Notes: generated by a model not told the origin, from the sequence alone. Positions 35,211-48,029 are shown, numbered from the stretch's first letter. The stretch: DNA of 64,000 bases from Strongylocentrotus droebachiensis (GCA_035222895.1 JAVYIG010000094.1:619501-683500), one strand, 5' to 3'. Numbers and translations: made by a program.

Positions 35211-36655
35211 CAAAAATGGACAGAGAAACTGGGACAGGCGAATACAGAGCCAACCAGACGTAATCACAAATGTAACAACATTTGACATGATTGACAGATG
35301 ACGATATTGCTGTCAATGGTTTTAACCTATATTACCAAACATGCCAAAACTATTCGGATGTTTAGACTTTAACATCTTGACAATCATATTGGTTGGCATT
35401 CCATTATTTCAATTTCAAACTGACACCGAATAGAAGGAAAACTTAAACATTGGTCTTATTTCATTTGTAAAACTATACTTAGACAAAGGTAAGACCTTGC
35501 AGCCAGTTGATTTCTTTTTTAGAAGACGGGGGTTTTGTCTATAAAATGATATATGGAATGATACAAGTTTTATAGAACTCACAGCGCTTAGAAACGCTCG
35601 CCTCGTTCAGATGATTTATCTTTGGTTTCCTTTTCTTTTTAATTTCTATATGTAGATACTTCATCTTTTACAGTTTACATCTTCCACTTCCATTTATATT
35701 GCTCACAAACTGAAAATCCAACATTGTAACAACGTTTCTTTGCACCGACTACCATCAATGTTTGATGGTACCGCACTGCACTTTATAAACACCTTCAAGA
35801 TTTACAACCTGTCAGCAAAAAGTGCCTTTGAAGAAAAACATAGATATACATAATCAGCCTCACTTCACTCCTTTCTCCTTCCTGCCATGGAATAGCTACC
35901 AATTTATTATCTGTAATTCTCGCAGGGAAGCCAATTTATAAACCAAATTTGGCTGACAGTGCCATGCTTTGCGGAGAGTCTAATGTATGACGAGCGTGTG
36001 ACGATCGAATGGGATTGGGTTTCGTCTCGATTTGATTTTGATTTGCTTTCTCTTTCGCGTGTTGCTCGGAGATACAATTGGGTAACATTGCCAAAAGGAC
36101 CTTAAAGTCTTGTTGTTTGTATAAGGAAATGGCTTTGCTCTTGAGTTTGATGCGCGTGTCAGAGCCGAATGCAAGCTGCTGAGTAATGGTTTCGTTGGCA
36201 CGCAAGCTGGCGATCGGGACGTGCTGTGGAATGTATTACCACCGGTCAGCAACCGTTTAGGGACAGCAAAATAAAATGTTTCGAAGAATTAGAACTCTTT
36301 GAGTTAGGATGTGCTACTTTGTTAGTTTCTCTCAATTCGCTTTATTAGTTCTTACATGTGTTTTGATGGCTTAAACCAATCGATTAGAAACATTTATCGA
36401 ACTTGTCTTTTTTCCTTCTTCTTTTTCTTCGTTTGTTGCTTTGATATTGCTCTGGTTAGGAAGTGATACTGGGAAAATGCATAAGTTATTTATACATAAT
36501 GTCTACATGAGTCCCTTAATAATTAAATTGTGCTCTTGATACTGTAAGAAAATATGAATATTTAATATAATCCAGACAAACATAACGATTTATCAATATC
36601 AGTTTTACTTTGGCATAATGCATAAATTCAGTTATTATCACCCTCTCAATTCTTC
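35211..36655. other. Unique sequence
   Basis: No repeat recognised. Overlapping minus-strand ORFs at 35936-36252 cover a GC-richer patch (about 35960-36240) that could be conserved DNA, but neither frame shows a known domain. Confidence 0.4.
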
Positions 36656-36960
36656 ATGTCATATCTTTTTCACAAGAAATTAAAGCGAAAGGAGGGCGGA
36701 ATCCACTGTGGAGCCATTTCACCTCAGTTATGAAACCAAGGCCCGAAGCATGGGCAAGTAACGACGTCTGTTTGAGCAAATCTTTCTTCCCGATCGCTTG
36801 AGAATAGTAGAGCATCGATCAACGCTAATGGCAGGCGTTCAATTTAATTCTGCAGAACGCCCTTTCAGAGGCCGCCAGATGCGCAAAAAAGGGGTAAAAA
36901 CTCAAACCATTTCCAGGTAATTACGCCCCCAGTTCGATGGAGAAAAAAAGCTTATCTCAC
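36656..36960. promoter_or_regulatory. Candidate regulatory island
   Basis: Repeat-free and CpG-richer than its neighbours, with atcgatcaacgctaatggc, ttcaatttaattctg and gccgccagatgcgc segments. Only base composition and the absence of repeats single it out. Confidence 0.2.
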
Positions 36961-38072
36961 CCCGTATTTTCGGCGCTGTAATAATGCATTTCTTATGCGA
37001 TGAGTAAAGTGTCTTTTTGTCTTCGGGTAGTTTATGCCTATTTTTACTTTTCTATGCCTTGATCTAGAATATGATATTCCCACACTTATCAACCATTGTA
37101 TGTATGACATCCCCGCCCCCCCCCCCCCCCACTCAGTGTTATTTAGGGTACGCATATGCTCGTTCCCTCTTTTTGAAAGCACCCCCTATCTGAGGACTGC
37201 CAACATTTCCGAACCCCCCTTTCGCGGGCTTTTTGCGGGCTTTTCCTGCCTTGAAGACCCCCCTTAATCATGAAAAATGTTCAATGTACCCCTTTAAATT
37301 CGGAATAATTTCTCAGGAGTCCAAAGAGACGAGAGAAAAAAAGAAAAAACACCCCCTTTTTAAAGAAATCTCCGGGTGAAAAGTTAATACACCCCTTCTT
37401 TACAATTCAAAGTACCCCTTTACCGGACATTTTGGTAACACGCATGGGGTCATTCCGACCCCGGAGTGGGGGGGGGGGGGGGCGGGATGACATCGTTTTC
37501 ATTTTCGTTTGATAACTATGATGTTCACCAACGTAGAAACTTTATTACTTGAAAATAGGTTACTTAAGAGTACGTTTAAGCTCTATGTAATCTAACACCA
37601 GTAACTCAATTATCGTTTTCTTGTAATGTTTTTTCGTCTTATTGTACAACAAAATTGTGCGCCATACAAGTACAAAAACAATTATTATTAGTAGTAACAT
37701 GAGAAACATGATGTAAACAAAAAAAGGTGCTGCTTTTGTACAGAAAGCATTTGGACAGCTTTAACGCGCGACCATTCCACTGGTCCCTAGAACTGCCCCA
37801 GAAAAATATCCCTCGTGTGATACAATTATCAGAAAATCCAGGACCATAAGCGTTTTACATATTCGGATGTATTCGTTTATGTGGCAATTCCCTTGAGGTA
37901 ATTACCCCGGGGCAATTATGCGGACTTTCATCCGGTGTTAGTTGTTCCACGGCACAATTAATAAAGAATACTGGTTTCCATGAAAAATTAAAACTAGATC
38001 AATGCTACAATTACAAATCGACATTGCAAATCGAGAAAGCGTACTTTGGCAAATATAGATACCATACCAACT
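36961..38072. other. Unique sequence with C and G runs
   Basis: C run of about 13 at 37118-37130 and G run of about 21 at 37461-37481. C-rich 'accccc' segments recur through 37180-37440. No gene. Confidence 0.55.
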
Positions 38073-38639
38073 TTAAATGGATAGTTGAGTTCTGTTGCAG
38101 AGGGTGCTACACAAAATAATTTTTTTGTGAGATAATGAAAAACCGAGTGTCAAATTTGAAAAAACATGCAATTTAAATGACAAAATCATCTTTGTTTGAT
38201 CAAAATCGATTCAGAGATGGCTAAAATATCAATAAATATAATGATTTATAATACTTGTGTACCACCACAAATTAGATAATTTGAAGAAAAAAAACCGTTG
38301 AAAAACGAAATAGTCCTTTTACGTCGTATTTCAGCCAATGCCGATGTTGGCTCTTTTGTTGGCATTTTCGTGTTGGTTATATTACGCAAAACCGGCCAGC
38401 CCATGTATCGTTATTCTTAATTAAATAATTAATTAACTGTCACCGTATTTTTTTTAAGTGGAGCTGAATTGGTATGATCGTATTTGCTAAATTTCACACA
38501 TTTTGGGGTCTAAAATTACCTTCATAGCAATTTTAGGTTCTAAAAGGGCACTAGAAATGTCATAGTTTAGAATAAGAGCAATAGTCATGCACTTTTAAGG
38601 CATTTGCGGTCTAAAAACAGAACTCAACTATCCCATTAT
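38073..38639. mobile_element. TIR element, 567 bp (family D)
   Basis: Ends ggatagttgagttctgtt (about 38079) and aacagaactcaactatcc (to about 38633) are exact inverted repeats of 18 bp. The left edge has TTAA, while the right has a one-base variant (TTAT). The terminal gttgagttctg core is shared with family A, but the interior is unrelated. The interior is AT-rich with no ORF. Confidence 0.8.
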
Positions 38640-39284
38640 GATTTCGTGCATGATATGTTCACCGATTTACAATATGTATACATCAATTTCAGTCGCATCA
38701 TGCGTATGTCACGAGGTATCATTCTTCTGAAAAACGTGTTCCACCTCTCTCTATCTTTTCCTTGTACAAAGTTCTTTAGGTAAATATTGCTGATGGACAA
38801 TCAGCCTTGAACATGTTCTCTATTAGCAGTACCTTCTGATATGACATTCTAGGAGAGAGTCCAACGTCATGAGTGGCGAAGCTTGGGGGTATCCATTAGG
38901 GGCGTGTGTGTGTGTGTGTGTGTATGTGTGGGGGGGGGGGTAGAAATCCACTTTTTAGGAGTCATCATTACTTCGTTTTCTAAGTTATTTTTGTTTTTCC
39001 TCTTTCAATTGTCCATATTTACAATGATGGTACATTTTAACATATTCACATATTCAAGTTGCATGAATTAAGATTTTTTTTCGTCTTCATTCTTGTTGTA
39101 ATCGTAGATTCCCCTTTTTTTTTAAGAGATCGTGTATTTCCACTCCAAATCGAAGTGAGCTGATACATCACCCCTATTAAAAACAACGGATTTCTACTCC
39201 TACGCTAACATGACGATTAAAAGCACAAGGACACCGGTTTGGGGACTTGTGGGCCCCACTATCATTGTATTTATGTATCCCTGT
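38640..39284. other. Unique sequence with (TG)n-G run
   Basis: (TG)n at about 38903-38930 runs into about 11 G. T-rich elsewhere. No gene. Confidence 0.6.
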
Positions 39285-39500
39285 TTCTCTCTCTCTCTTT
39301 CTCTCACCCCTCTTTTCTCTCTAGCTCTCTCACTCCCCCTCTTTTCTCCCTAGCTCTCTCATTCCCCTCTCTTTCTATCTTTCTTATTCTCTCTCTCCCT
39401 GTCTGTCTATCATATTTCTTTGCTTTCTTTATAACTCTCTCCTCCCCCCTCTCTCTCTCTCTGTCTCTGTTTTCTCTCTCTCTCTCTCTCTCTCTCTCGC
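39285..39500. repeat. CT-rich microsatellite, about 215 bp
   Basis: CT units with CCCC and TTT interruptions and near-repeats of ctctttctccctagctct. The ORF across it (39239-39610) is Ser/Leu repeat translation. Confidence 0.9.
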
Positions 39501-40159
39501 TTCAAGTTGTGAGGGGCTTAACGCTCCCCTCCCCCACCCTCCGCGAAGCTGTATACGCCCTTATCAGCAAGCTAGCAACAGTTGATTTCCCATCAATAAA
39601 GGAAGGATGAGACTTAGATGAATCGAGAAATGATCTTGGCAAGAGGTCTTTAAACAGACACATCTTGTCCAATCTCTTCACGAATTGGACTAACCAAACT
39701 CACGAGATTAGATGGGAAAGGTCAAGTCACGAAGACGTGTCCAAGGGGCACGTTCTGTTTCTGATCGTGAACCTTAAAGTTTTAAAGTGGGAAAAGCCTT
39801 GATCGTATTTTCAAGAAAACCATGGTGTTGCTTGTCAAATCCTGCTTTGTCCGTATTGGATAACACTTACAAGATCACGTATGTTACGCAATATAATCCT
39901 GTCCTAGTATTTTAGGGTAATATATATTTGTAGAGAGAGAGAGAGAGATATGTCTATTTCTTGGAATAATTTCTTGTTTGAAGAAAACAAAATAAGAAGA
40001 GAGTTGTTAGGATCGGGGTGGGGTGGGAATTATACATCCCTATTCCCAATCCAGCTTTTTGTCGGCAATTGTTGTTTTTATACTTCAAATCGTAATAAAA
40101 GTCATATCTCTTTCTCACTTTTGAAAATTGTCGCCTCTTTTTTGGAAAATTTGGTCGCA
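39501..40159. promoter_or_regulatory. Unique segment with possible regulatory sequence
   Basis: 39540-39790 is repeat-free, with GATA-type ccttatcagc, gagatgat and gacgtgtc motifs. A (GA)n run lies at about 39933-39949. Support is weak and the call is mainly a description of the stretch. Confidence 0.2.
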
Positions 40160-40197
40160 CCCCCCCCCCCCCCACACACACACACACACACACACAC
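40160..40197. repeat. poly(C)-(CA)n compound tract
   Basis: Fourteen C followed by about 12 CA units. Confidence 0.9.
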
Positions 40198-40800
40198 GCA
40201 CCATTTGAAACGGTTTAGTGACGCCTCGAATTGTTCATGTTTATTTCTTTTTAAGTTCCTACATGCAATATATCTGTTAGGCCGTCTGTCATTGCTCGCG
40301 GATCAATTAAGAGCCGTGGAGGACAGGCGGTCCTTTTCAAATATAGGCTAGCCCCTTAATGCTGTCAAGACACCAATCAATTATTATTTATTCCACAAAT
40401 GTGCGCCATGCACCACACCTATTGAGCCCGGCAATCCTTTTATTATTCGAGTGCTTGGCTTTGCTTCAGAGTGTGTCGGGAAGCCAGGAGGATGTTTACA
40501 GAGCAGGAGAGATGTGTATTGTAATGGGTCAAGGATGTACTTTTTTCTCCTCTAAAGAGGTAGGCCTCGACATGGGGTTTTGAGACTCTTCTTTTCTCGT
40601 CGCCCACTCCCAGTTATAGATTTGGTTGGGGGAATGTATTTTGATTGATTTCCAGCAGCTTAGGACGTGGGGGCTGCTGCGCCACCTGAATGCAAAGAAT
40701 TGGGTTACGGGATTTAGAAAGAAAAAGACAACATGGCAAAGTACATACTTTTGTATGATCTACGGTGGATGTGGACTCATTATTGTTATTTGTATGGGTG
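40198..40800. other. Unique sequence
   Basis: Repeat-poor, with a RUNX-type accacacc at about 40412 and ATCAATTA-type sites near 40303 and 40374. No exon recognised. Confidence 0.4.
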
Positions 40801-41105
40801 TCCTTTTCTCGCTATCCCTTCCCCCTCCCATATTATGTCTGTATTTCCTTTCCATCTGCCTCCTGCTTTTTCTCTCCTTGATATTGTCTTTTCTTCTCCT
40901 ATCTGCCATTCTTTCTCCCTCCCCCACCTTCTCCCCTCCCCCTCTCTTTCGTTCTCTCCCTTAAACACGCGCATGCTTTTAATGTCTTTATTTCTGTCTC
41001 TCCTGTCTCCTTTTTACTTTTTCTCTTTCAACAATATTACTCTACCCATTTCTCTTTCTCTCTCTCTTTCTCTCTATCTCTCTATCTCTCTCTTTCTCCC
41101 TGTTT
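40801..41105. repeat. Pyrimidine-rich tract, about 300 bp
   Basis: C/T-dominated with (CT)n cores near 41050-41098. The ORFs at 40626-41173 derive from it. Confidence 0.8.
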
Positions 41106-42699
41106 CGTTTTTGTGCGTTAACATGTTGGTTTCTTGTTCTATACTTCCATTCCCTCAATATAATTATTACTAGCCTCTATATTTATATTAACGCCGTATT
41201 TCGGCCTAAGAATCCATATATTGCATTTATTAATTCTATTGTTTTATTAACACGTACATGAACGAAAAACTCTTCCTTTCAATAATCGTGAATAGGACAC
41301 ACAAAGGCGTAGATAGCTACTTTTAATGCCCAGTCTAAAGAAAGAGGTAAAAGATATGAACAAATTCCTTGAATCCATACTCTTGAATTATTCACTGCAG
41401 TAATTGCAGTCTCGTCATCTGTAAATTTGAAAATCTACACTTTGCGCCTTTCCTTTCTACTGGAGCTTACGGATTTAAAGGGATTGGGTATATTTGTCTC
41501 AGATTCTGAAACAAAATCTTGGATTTAGCTCATGCTGCAATCATGATTATAAAGCTTTAAGCCAGTCAGGAATCCCATGAATTGTACAAGCTGATCGCCT
41601 GTCTGATTAACGATTAGATATTCATGATTGGAATTCGAAATTTCAAAAGTCTAGTTGGTAAAATGAGTATGGTAAAACCCGTCACTCAAAGATGTCTACT
41701 TTTTTGAAGCACTTCATGATCATTTTGAAGCGCAATTTTGTTCGGGCATCATTATTACACCATATCACAGACACTGATAACACGTATAGCCATGCATCGA
41801 ATATTTGTAAAACTGGAAACATTGTTAAACAATGCCTTTGAAAGATAAAGTATAGAAGGTTGAAGAGTCCATACGATCTTTAGTAGATGTGGACTCACTA
41901 GCATAATCACAACTACCCTCTTCTATTTCTCACACATACTCAACGACACGGAATATCCTCTCCCTCTCGCTCTCTCTCTCACACTCTGTGTTCATTCCAA
42001 CCTCTATCTCGCTTTAAACTGATACTTTTCTCGTTTGACCCTGTGTTTTATTTTCAGACTATGCTCCACCCAAATTACCTTTCACCCCCCCCCCCCCACT
42101 CTTTTTTCACAACCCTCAACGTGAGTAGTGTAACGATTGGAGAGTCAATTTTGTATTGTTGAGACTTTTTGCAGGGTAAAATGGGGCCATAATTATTAAA
42201 GGCAATACCCGACTTAAGTCCATGTCGTCGTCATTATGTTGTCTCCTTTAATCCTCACAATTAGGGGAGAGCGATATAATCAGAAGACAGAAAAAAAATC
42301 CGGCAACTGACTCAGACAAAGTTTGTTTACTTCAAACGAATTGCCCCAAAACATGGATCAACTTCAAATATGATTAGATAACATCAATGTACAGACGCTA
42401 ATAAATAACGGGGATATAATCTACGGCATGTATCGTATTTCTCGATCCAGGATTCGGCTGTCAATCGGATTATTTTACGAAAAACAATTCTGAGAAAATA
42501 CCGTCGAATCTTGTTTTCTTGCGGTAGGTATATCGTCTCTTGGGTCATATTTTTTACTTTTGTTGTCATTTTTAAATCTTGGTGAAGGGATTGAGTTGGT
42601 TTTTAAGCTGACAGGTAATCTGGGCCGATTTCATATGAAGAGACGCAACTCCTATAATCTTGCCATGTCCCATATCACCTCCTATCCCTCTCTTCAAAG
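41106..42699. other. Unique AT-rich sequence
   Basis: A short CT patch lies near 41960-41985 and a 12-base C run at about 42086-42097. No gene. Confidence 0.5.
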
Positions 42700-42970
42700 T
42701 CATTTCAATTTTGTGCTTATTTTTTTCCCGCCCAAATCTGACACCCGATCGCTGTCTTGTGCTGCGAGCCTCGGCCTGCAGGCACCGTTAATTTCCTCCC
42801 GGCCTCGCCTGCTATCGCAGGGGGTCTTGTGCGTGATGTATTGCGGGTAACCCCGTCCCACAATGGCCAATTAAACGCAGGCCCCAATTGCATTGCACGT
42901 CGTATATCGTGACGGTTGGCGGGAATTAACGGCCGTCGTGGCGTATGGTTAAAGAAAGCAGAGGAAATGA
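42700..42970. promoter_or_regulatory. Candidate regulatory island, GC/CpG-rich
   Basis: The most CpG-rich non-repetitive stretch of the middle of the window, with ggccaattaaacgcagg, ccaattgcattgcac and gggaattaacggccgtc segments. A 137-codon minus-strand ORF spans 42717-43130 but has no recognisable domain or splice logic, so I favour non-coding regulatory DNA without being able to show conservation. Confidence 0.3.
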
Positions 42971-43440
42971 GTTCTGTGTAAATTGCACTTGAAGTACCAC
43001 AGGTGGTGACGCGTGAGTCCCGATCAGACATTTGTTGTTTCGGACAGGCACTAACATTTTCTTTGTTGTTATTGATTTGAATCTCAGACGAGTCTTGTGG
43101 TGTCATTTCATGGGGAGTACATATAAACAAAGAGATTGGACTCTCCTCTCTTTCCTTTATATGAGTTTATTGATTTAATTATGATTAAGGCGCCACGTTA
43201 CACATGGCATTCCTCGTTGAGTGTTCTGTTCGGTTCGATTAAACTTCCAGTGCAGTTTCATTTCATTTTCTATTTCACTGCATCTCGTATTTTATTTTGT
43301 TACACGTCAACACCTGTTTCCCTCGTTAATTATTGTCTACCTTTACCTTCTTTAGGTTTGCCAATCGGAAATGGCTGCATCCATCTTTGATTTCGTGTCT
43401 GCGTCTCAGTCCCTCTTTTTAACACAGTCCGCCCCCTCTG

Positions 43441-43444
<4 letters not shown>
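42971..43444. other. Unique sequence
   Basis: Nothing recognised. Confidence 0.5.
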
Positions 43445-43491
<47 letters not shown>

Positions 43492-43510
43492 CTCTCTCTC
43501 TCACACACAC
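43445..43510. repeat. (TA)n-(CT)n-(CA)n compound microsatellite
   Basis: About 21 TA units, then about six CT, then four CA. Confidence 0.95.
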
Positions 43511-43691
43511 TATCTCTCCCTATTCCGCCGACTTTGTATTTACCTTTATTCCTCACATTTACGAAAACAAATTTCTTCGTCCTATTTTTCTTACTGGACG
43601 CGTAATTGGAATTGCCCTTGAGAATTTTGCGTGATGTGCGCTAGAAACTCTATTTAAATAAAATTTCAAAAAACAAAAATAGGTAGAAAGG
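43511..43691. other. Unique AT-rich sequence
   Basis: Nothing recognised. Confidence 0.5.
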
Positions 43692-44086
43692 TTTTAAAGA
43701 TAAAGGTGAGTTCTGGTAATGCGATTGCATTGTGAAAGAAAAGGTGTGGAATGGATCAGAAAAAGTTGATCATGTAGCATGTAAGTATTGGTGTGCACTG
43801 TAAGGTTCTGGAGTCATCAAAAACAATAAATTTGGCCCAGTCTTTGTAAAGTAACAAGCACTGTACACAGAAAGATGTATATGGGACTACACAAATGGTG
43901 TCGGGGCTAGTACTAACTGATTTTCTTATCTTTCTCTGCTCATTACTCAGCCAATATATGTTTTCTTCCAAAATTGTTTGGCACATGACATTTGTTTGTA
44001 ATCTTGAACATTCAGTGTAAGTTTCGTTTGATTCTGTGAGAATTAATTTTCTTTTTTTAAAACCAGAACTCAAGTTTATCTTTAAA
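43692..44086 (+). mobile_element. TIR element family A, copy 5 (best preserved)
   Basis: About 395 bp. Left end ttttaaagataaaggtgagt, right end tcaagtttatctttaaa; the ggtgagttctggt/accagaactcaa cores are inverted copies and TTTAAA edges both sides. It contains both interior halves seen separately elsewhere: the tagcatgtaagtattgg half shared with 7211 and the cattactcagcca / acattcagtgtaagt half shared with 3521 and 29545. No coding capacity. Confidence 0.9.
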
Positions 44087-44724
44087 CAGCCATGTGCGTC
44101 ACAATTGACAAAATAATTATACCTCTAAATTGACATATTGCATAATTCTTTTATGATTTCTAAAGGCATAACAGCTTTATTTCTCGAAAGTCTCGGTTAT
44201 CGACCCTGTTCAAATGTAAGATGTCATAACATGAATGCCATTGTACGCAATTTAAATGCTGATGACAAACAATGAAATTCTTCTTTTCTCAAATGCACTT
44301 CAAACTTCATAAGATGTGCATACTCGGATTTCCAAGAAATAAATTGCAACTACTTTTTCGATAAAGAATACGAAGTGCAACAATTATTTTCTGCCTTTTG
44401 AGCGGTAACGGACTCCTAGGATTAGCAAGTTCTCTACTAAAGGTTACTCTTCATATCAATCGAAATGGAATCGTATTAAACTCTGAATTTTCCGAAGTAT
44501 CAAGATTACGTAGGCAGATGAACAAATGAACTTGACAGTTTGACATTGAAACTCGGATCAATACAGTGTCTTGATCTACTTGCATCATGTTAAAAGATGT
44601 TTGCCCTCGCAAGTTCTAGCTTTCAGATATATGATAAGCATTACTTTGTCACTGTGGAAGAACCAGGATTGTCATATATGTTTAGGGGCGACACCCCTAA
44701 ACGACATATATATGAGGGTAATAA
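44087..44724. other. Unique AT-rich sequence
   Basis: Nothing recognised. A small palindromic patch (gtttaggggcgacacccctaaac) lies near 44680-44702. Confidence 0.5.
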
Positions 44725-44803
44725 TAATAATAATAATAATATTCCGCTTATATAGCGCTTTAATACAAATGTCTCCAAGCGCTTTACAGATACACTCGCA
44801 CTG
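44725..44803 (-). mobile_element. SINE 3' tail, minus strand
   Basis: On the minus strand: ctgtaaagcgcttggagac, attaaagcgctatataagc, then (TTA)n. It matches the tail at 12871-12957. No head is found. Confidence 0.7.
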
Positions 44804-46283
44804 TTATTATAATCATAGTTATTAGTATATTAATAATAATTGATCTAATTAATCTTATTATCACCATCATCAATATTATTGACGATAACATTACCGTCAA
44901 AATACATGCTCTTAGGTTTATGACAGATGTCGCCTCTGCCCCGTCGAGGCACAACGGTTTTTGCTACTGTCGCCAGATTTCTTTTACAAGAGTGACCTTT
45001 TGTCGATGAGCAACGTCCATATGGATAATCCCCACGTACGAGTGGCGATCCATACATTATGCAAATGAGGTGTCTTCATCGAGCATATTGTCTATTATTC
45101 AATCTGCCTCGAATGGTATTCGAGTCCATCCAAGTCTTAGCTCTGTTTTCGTTGCGTCTGTGAGGAGTAAACCAAGACGGGTGTTTGGACGTGCGAGATC
45201 CTAGAAGATTTGCGTTCGAGTGTTTAGGATGAGTGGGGAAAAGCAAACTGAGCCGATACATAACAGATGCCATAGGTTCGGGTGAGGGCGGGCCGTGATC
45301 CGGAAAATAAGGAGGGGCGGCATAATATGTAACGTTGATAGTAATGTACGTGACGCGATGGAAATTGTTCGTAACTAATAACTGTTTTAATCGGAGTCAA
45401 ATCAGAGTCAAAATGTAGTCTGCATGTAGGCCTATTAAAGATTTCACTTTGATCCGCATAAGGTGTGCGTATGATAATGTGTGTGGGGGTGGAGGGGGAG
45501 TGTATAATGTAGTCATCATTTTAGTGCCATGAACGAAGAAGGGAGTTAGGGTGGCGTAAACTATAATGAATACATTTGATAGTGTATAGTTAATATGGCT
45601 GAGTCTGTTTATTAGCATTCTGAAAGCAAGGCCAGGTCAGAGTGGGGCGTAGTCGCTTGTTTGAAATAGCATTAATGTGTGTACAATTATTTCCATTGTC
45701 AAAAGTATGGACAATAAATGAACCTCATTAACCTTATTATATTAATGAACCTGATGTGTAACTCTTTGTGTGTGTTTCATTTTGATCTGAATCAATGGGG
45801 TCATATAACGTGCTTAGTAGTGGATTTCGAATTGACATCAATTTTGTGTAAACATTCTATGTGGAAAACTTTTATTCATGTTGCATTGGTCGTTATTTTC
45901 CCCCTGCAAATCCGAATAATCAATGAAAGTGTAGGGTAACCTCGTACAAAAGCTTAAGTTCGGTCGGTCTAGGGTTTAAGATTCAATGTGATATTTAAAA
46001 AAAATGTGAGTCAGGCAGTCTCATAATATAGTTAACAATGTTAAAAATGTATTGACTTTATTTGAATCTCTGTTTGACTTTTCTTGGGGTAGTCTGAATC
46101 GGACATGACCGGTTTAAGTCTATTTTCTGTTCACCTGGAGAAATAGGTATCCGTAAACTAAGGGTATTTACTTTGCTGTGTATTCCGCAGCAGGCACTAT
46201 TAGTTTAACGGGCAAATGTCAACTTGTGATCCAGAGCGAATGTGGTCGAGTGCAGTGACAACTGCCATGTTCGCACGGCACCA
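44804..46283. other. Unique sequence
   Basis: 44930-45260 is GC-richer and contains an octamer-type atgcaaat at about 45058. A GT/G-rich patch sits near 45479-45500. No exon recognised. Confidence 0.4.
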
Positions 46284-46426
46284 GGGCCCCGTTTCACAAA
46301 ACTTGTCATCAGTGACAAAATGATAGTTTCTGTTATAAGCTACTAAAATCCTTGTTTCTGATTGGTTATCAGCATATTTGTCACTGATATTTGTCATTTG
46401 ACATTGAAAAAGGGCTTTGTGAAACA
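46284..46426. mobile_element. Short TIR element, 'gggccccgtttcacaaa' type
   Basis: Left end ccccgtttcacaaa and right end ctttgtgaaac are inverted; inner tgtcatcagtgacaaa and tgtcactgatatttgtca also mirror each other. 143 bp, no ORF. The architecture is analogous to 18543 and 63414 but the family is distinct. Confidence 0.65.
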
Positions 46427-48029
46427 ACCTCCACCCTCCAGTATTTTCAAACTTTAATGGGTGCAGAAGGTCTTCATTCGCTGACGTCAGAAGTGGTGGA
46501 AATACATTTTACCATTACTGGGCGTACAAGTCTGCACACAGCAAACCCGTAGTCCCATCGAGAAATATCCCCTTGTCTCTCGGGGAGTCTTCGGGTGGAG
46601 GAAATGTAAGATAATTGGATTTACCATATGGCGCGGATGGGGGGTTCGGGCAGTTTGTAAATGCAGAGCATTGCATTAGGCCTGTTAGTCATAAAACTGA
46701 AGGCTAATCCTGGCGATTGACAACACTTGTCATAAGTTAATCACCAGAATGGTGTCGAATTCCCCCATGAAAGCCCACTACTATGTTTCTTTAAGTTTAC
46801 CGTGCCTCGAAGTTTTAAAGACCCACAGTCGTGGGTACTCATAGGGAAATGTTCACTATTCGCTGATAACAGTAGCTGTCAAACATCGAGAGTTTACTTC
46901 ACTTAACGTCTTACAAGTCTTACGTAATGCACAGCAGCCTCCAGCAATCGTCTCGCAAGGAAAGTTCATCTTATCATGCACTACCCTTACTCGACATTTG
47001 AATATCGAGTGTCGCTGCCAAGGTGACCTGTACGCACATTAATTGGTAATTAAACTACATTCAATGTCAGAGAATTTTGATGTATTGGGTATGGAAACAG
47101 ACGACTCTGCGTCTTTCATAAACAACGACCCTCGGACAAAGACTCGGGTTTACACGGCATCATAAATGAACAATAAATTGTTCGAGGTTTTAAACTACGA
47201 GCTTGGCAAGCAGTCAATACCACTTCACCTTGCGAGACACCAAATATAAGTGCGTCCACATGGTACAAAACTTCCGACGTGGGTCTCGCAACTAGTGTGG
47301 TTTAATAGTTCGAGTAAACTGTAACTTTCCAAAACTGTAACTTTCCAAACCACGAGCTCCCCAACACAACTCTAAACTACAAGTTTAACTTTAAAACCAC
47401 GATCTAAACTTTAATTTCAAGGACTCTCGTGCGAACCTCTCTTCTATTAGCTTTACAGGCAAACGTCAACACGTGATGTTGAGTGAATCTAGTCAGGCGC
47501 AGTGATACTGTTTTGAAAACGGTATGGAATCGATACTAAGATAATGCCTCCTGTTACCGGCGATTACAACCTCTACTTGACATCCGTGTTATTTAAACAA
47601 GACGCTTCTCCTGATTATTGAGACAGTTGAAGAGGATATATCCATAGTATATTGTCTGGCGTGTGTCTTTGGAAAAGACAAAATCCAAGAGCCTCGATCA
47701 GTTTTTTTTCACAATATGTTTTTTCTTTAAAAATAGAAGGCCACCAAAATATGCCAAAGTTCTGAAAAAATCCCGACCTATTTCATTTTCATGATAATAT
47801 GGTATACTTGTAACTAGCTGTTATTTGTTTTTCTTTCTTAGTAGTATTTTTTGTTTAATGGATAGGATGTGAAAGCGGAGCTAGCCGTGTGACAATAAGT
47901 AATGCATTTGTGTTACGTTTTCAGATTAGGGTATGTGCTTGGAAATCACGTACCCCTTCTGTACAGCGATGGTTAATTGCCCTGGGAGAGATAGAACGGC
48001 ATAAATTGTCACAGCCTTCTGACAAGTAT
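46427..48029. other. Unique sequence with small local repeats
   Basis: A gtctcgcaagg / ccttgcgagac inverted pair sits at about 46950 and 47229, and a 16-bp tandem repeat (aaactgtaactttcc) at about 47317-47347. These may outline an old element, but no clear edges are seen. No gene. Confidence 0.4.

Noticed and set aside
35936..36252. Overlapping minus-strand ORFs
   Set aside because: Two frames are open in the same GC-richer patch and neither shows a domain or start/splice signal.
39239..39610. Ser/Leu-rich ORF
   Set aside because: Microsatellite translation.
40626..41173. Two overlapping hydrophobic ORFs
   Set aside because: Pyrimidine-tract translation in two frames.
42717..43130. 137-codon minus-strand ORF over a CpG-rich island
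   Set aside because: Not low-complexity, but no recognisable domain, no splice context, and CpG-rich DNA has fewer stops by chance. Kept as a regulatory candidate instead.
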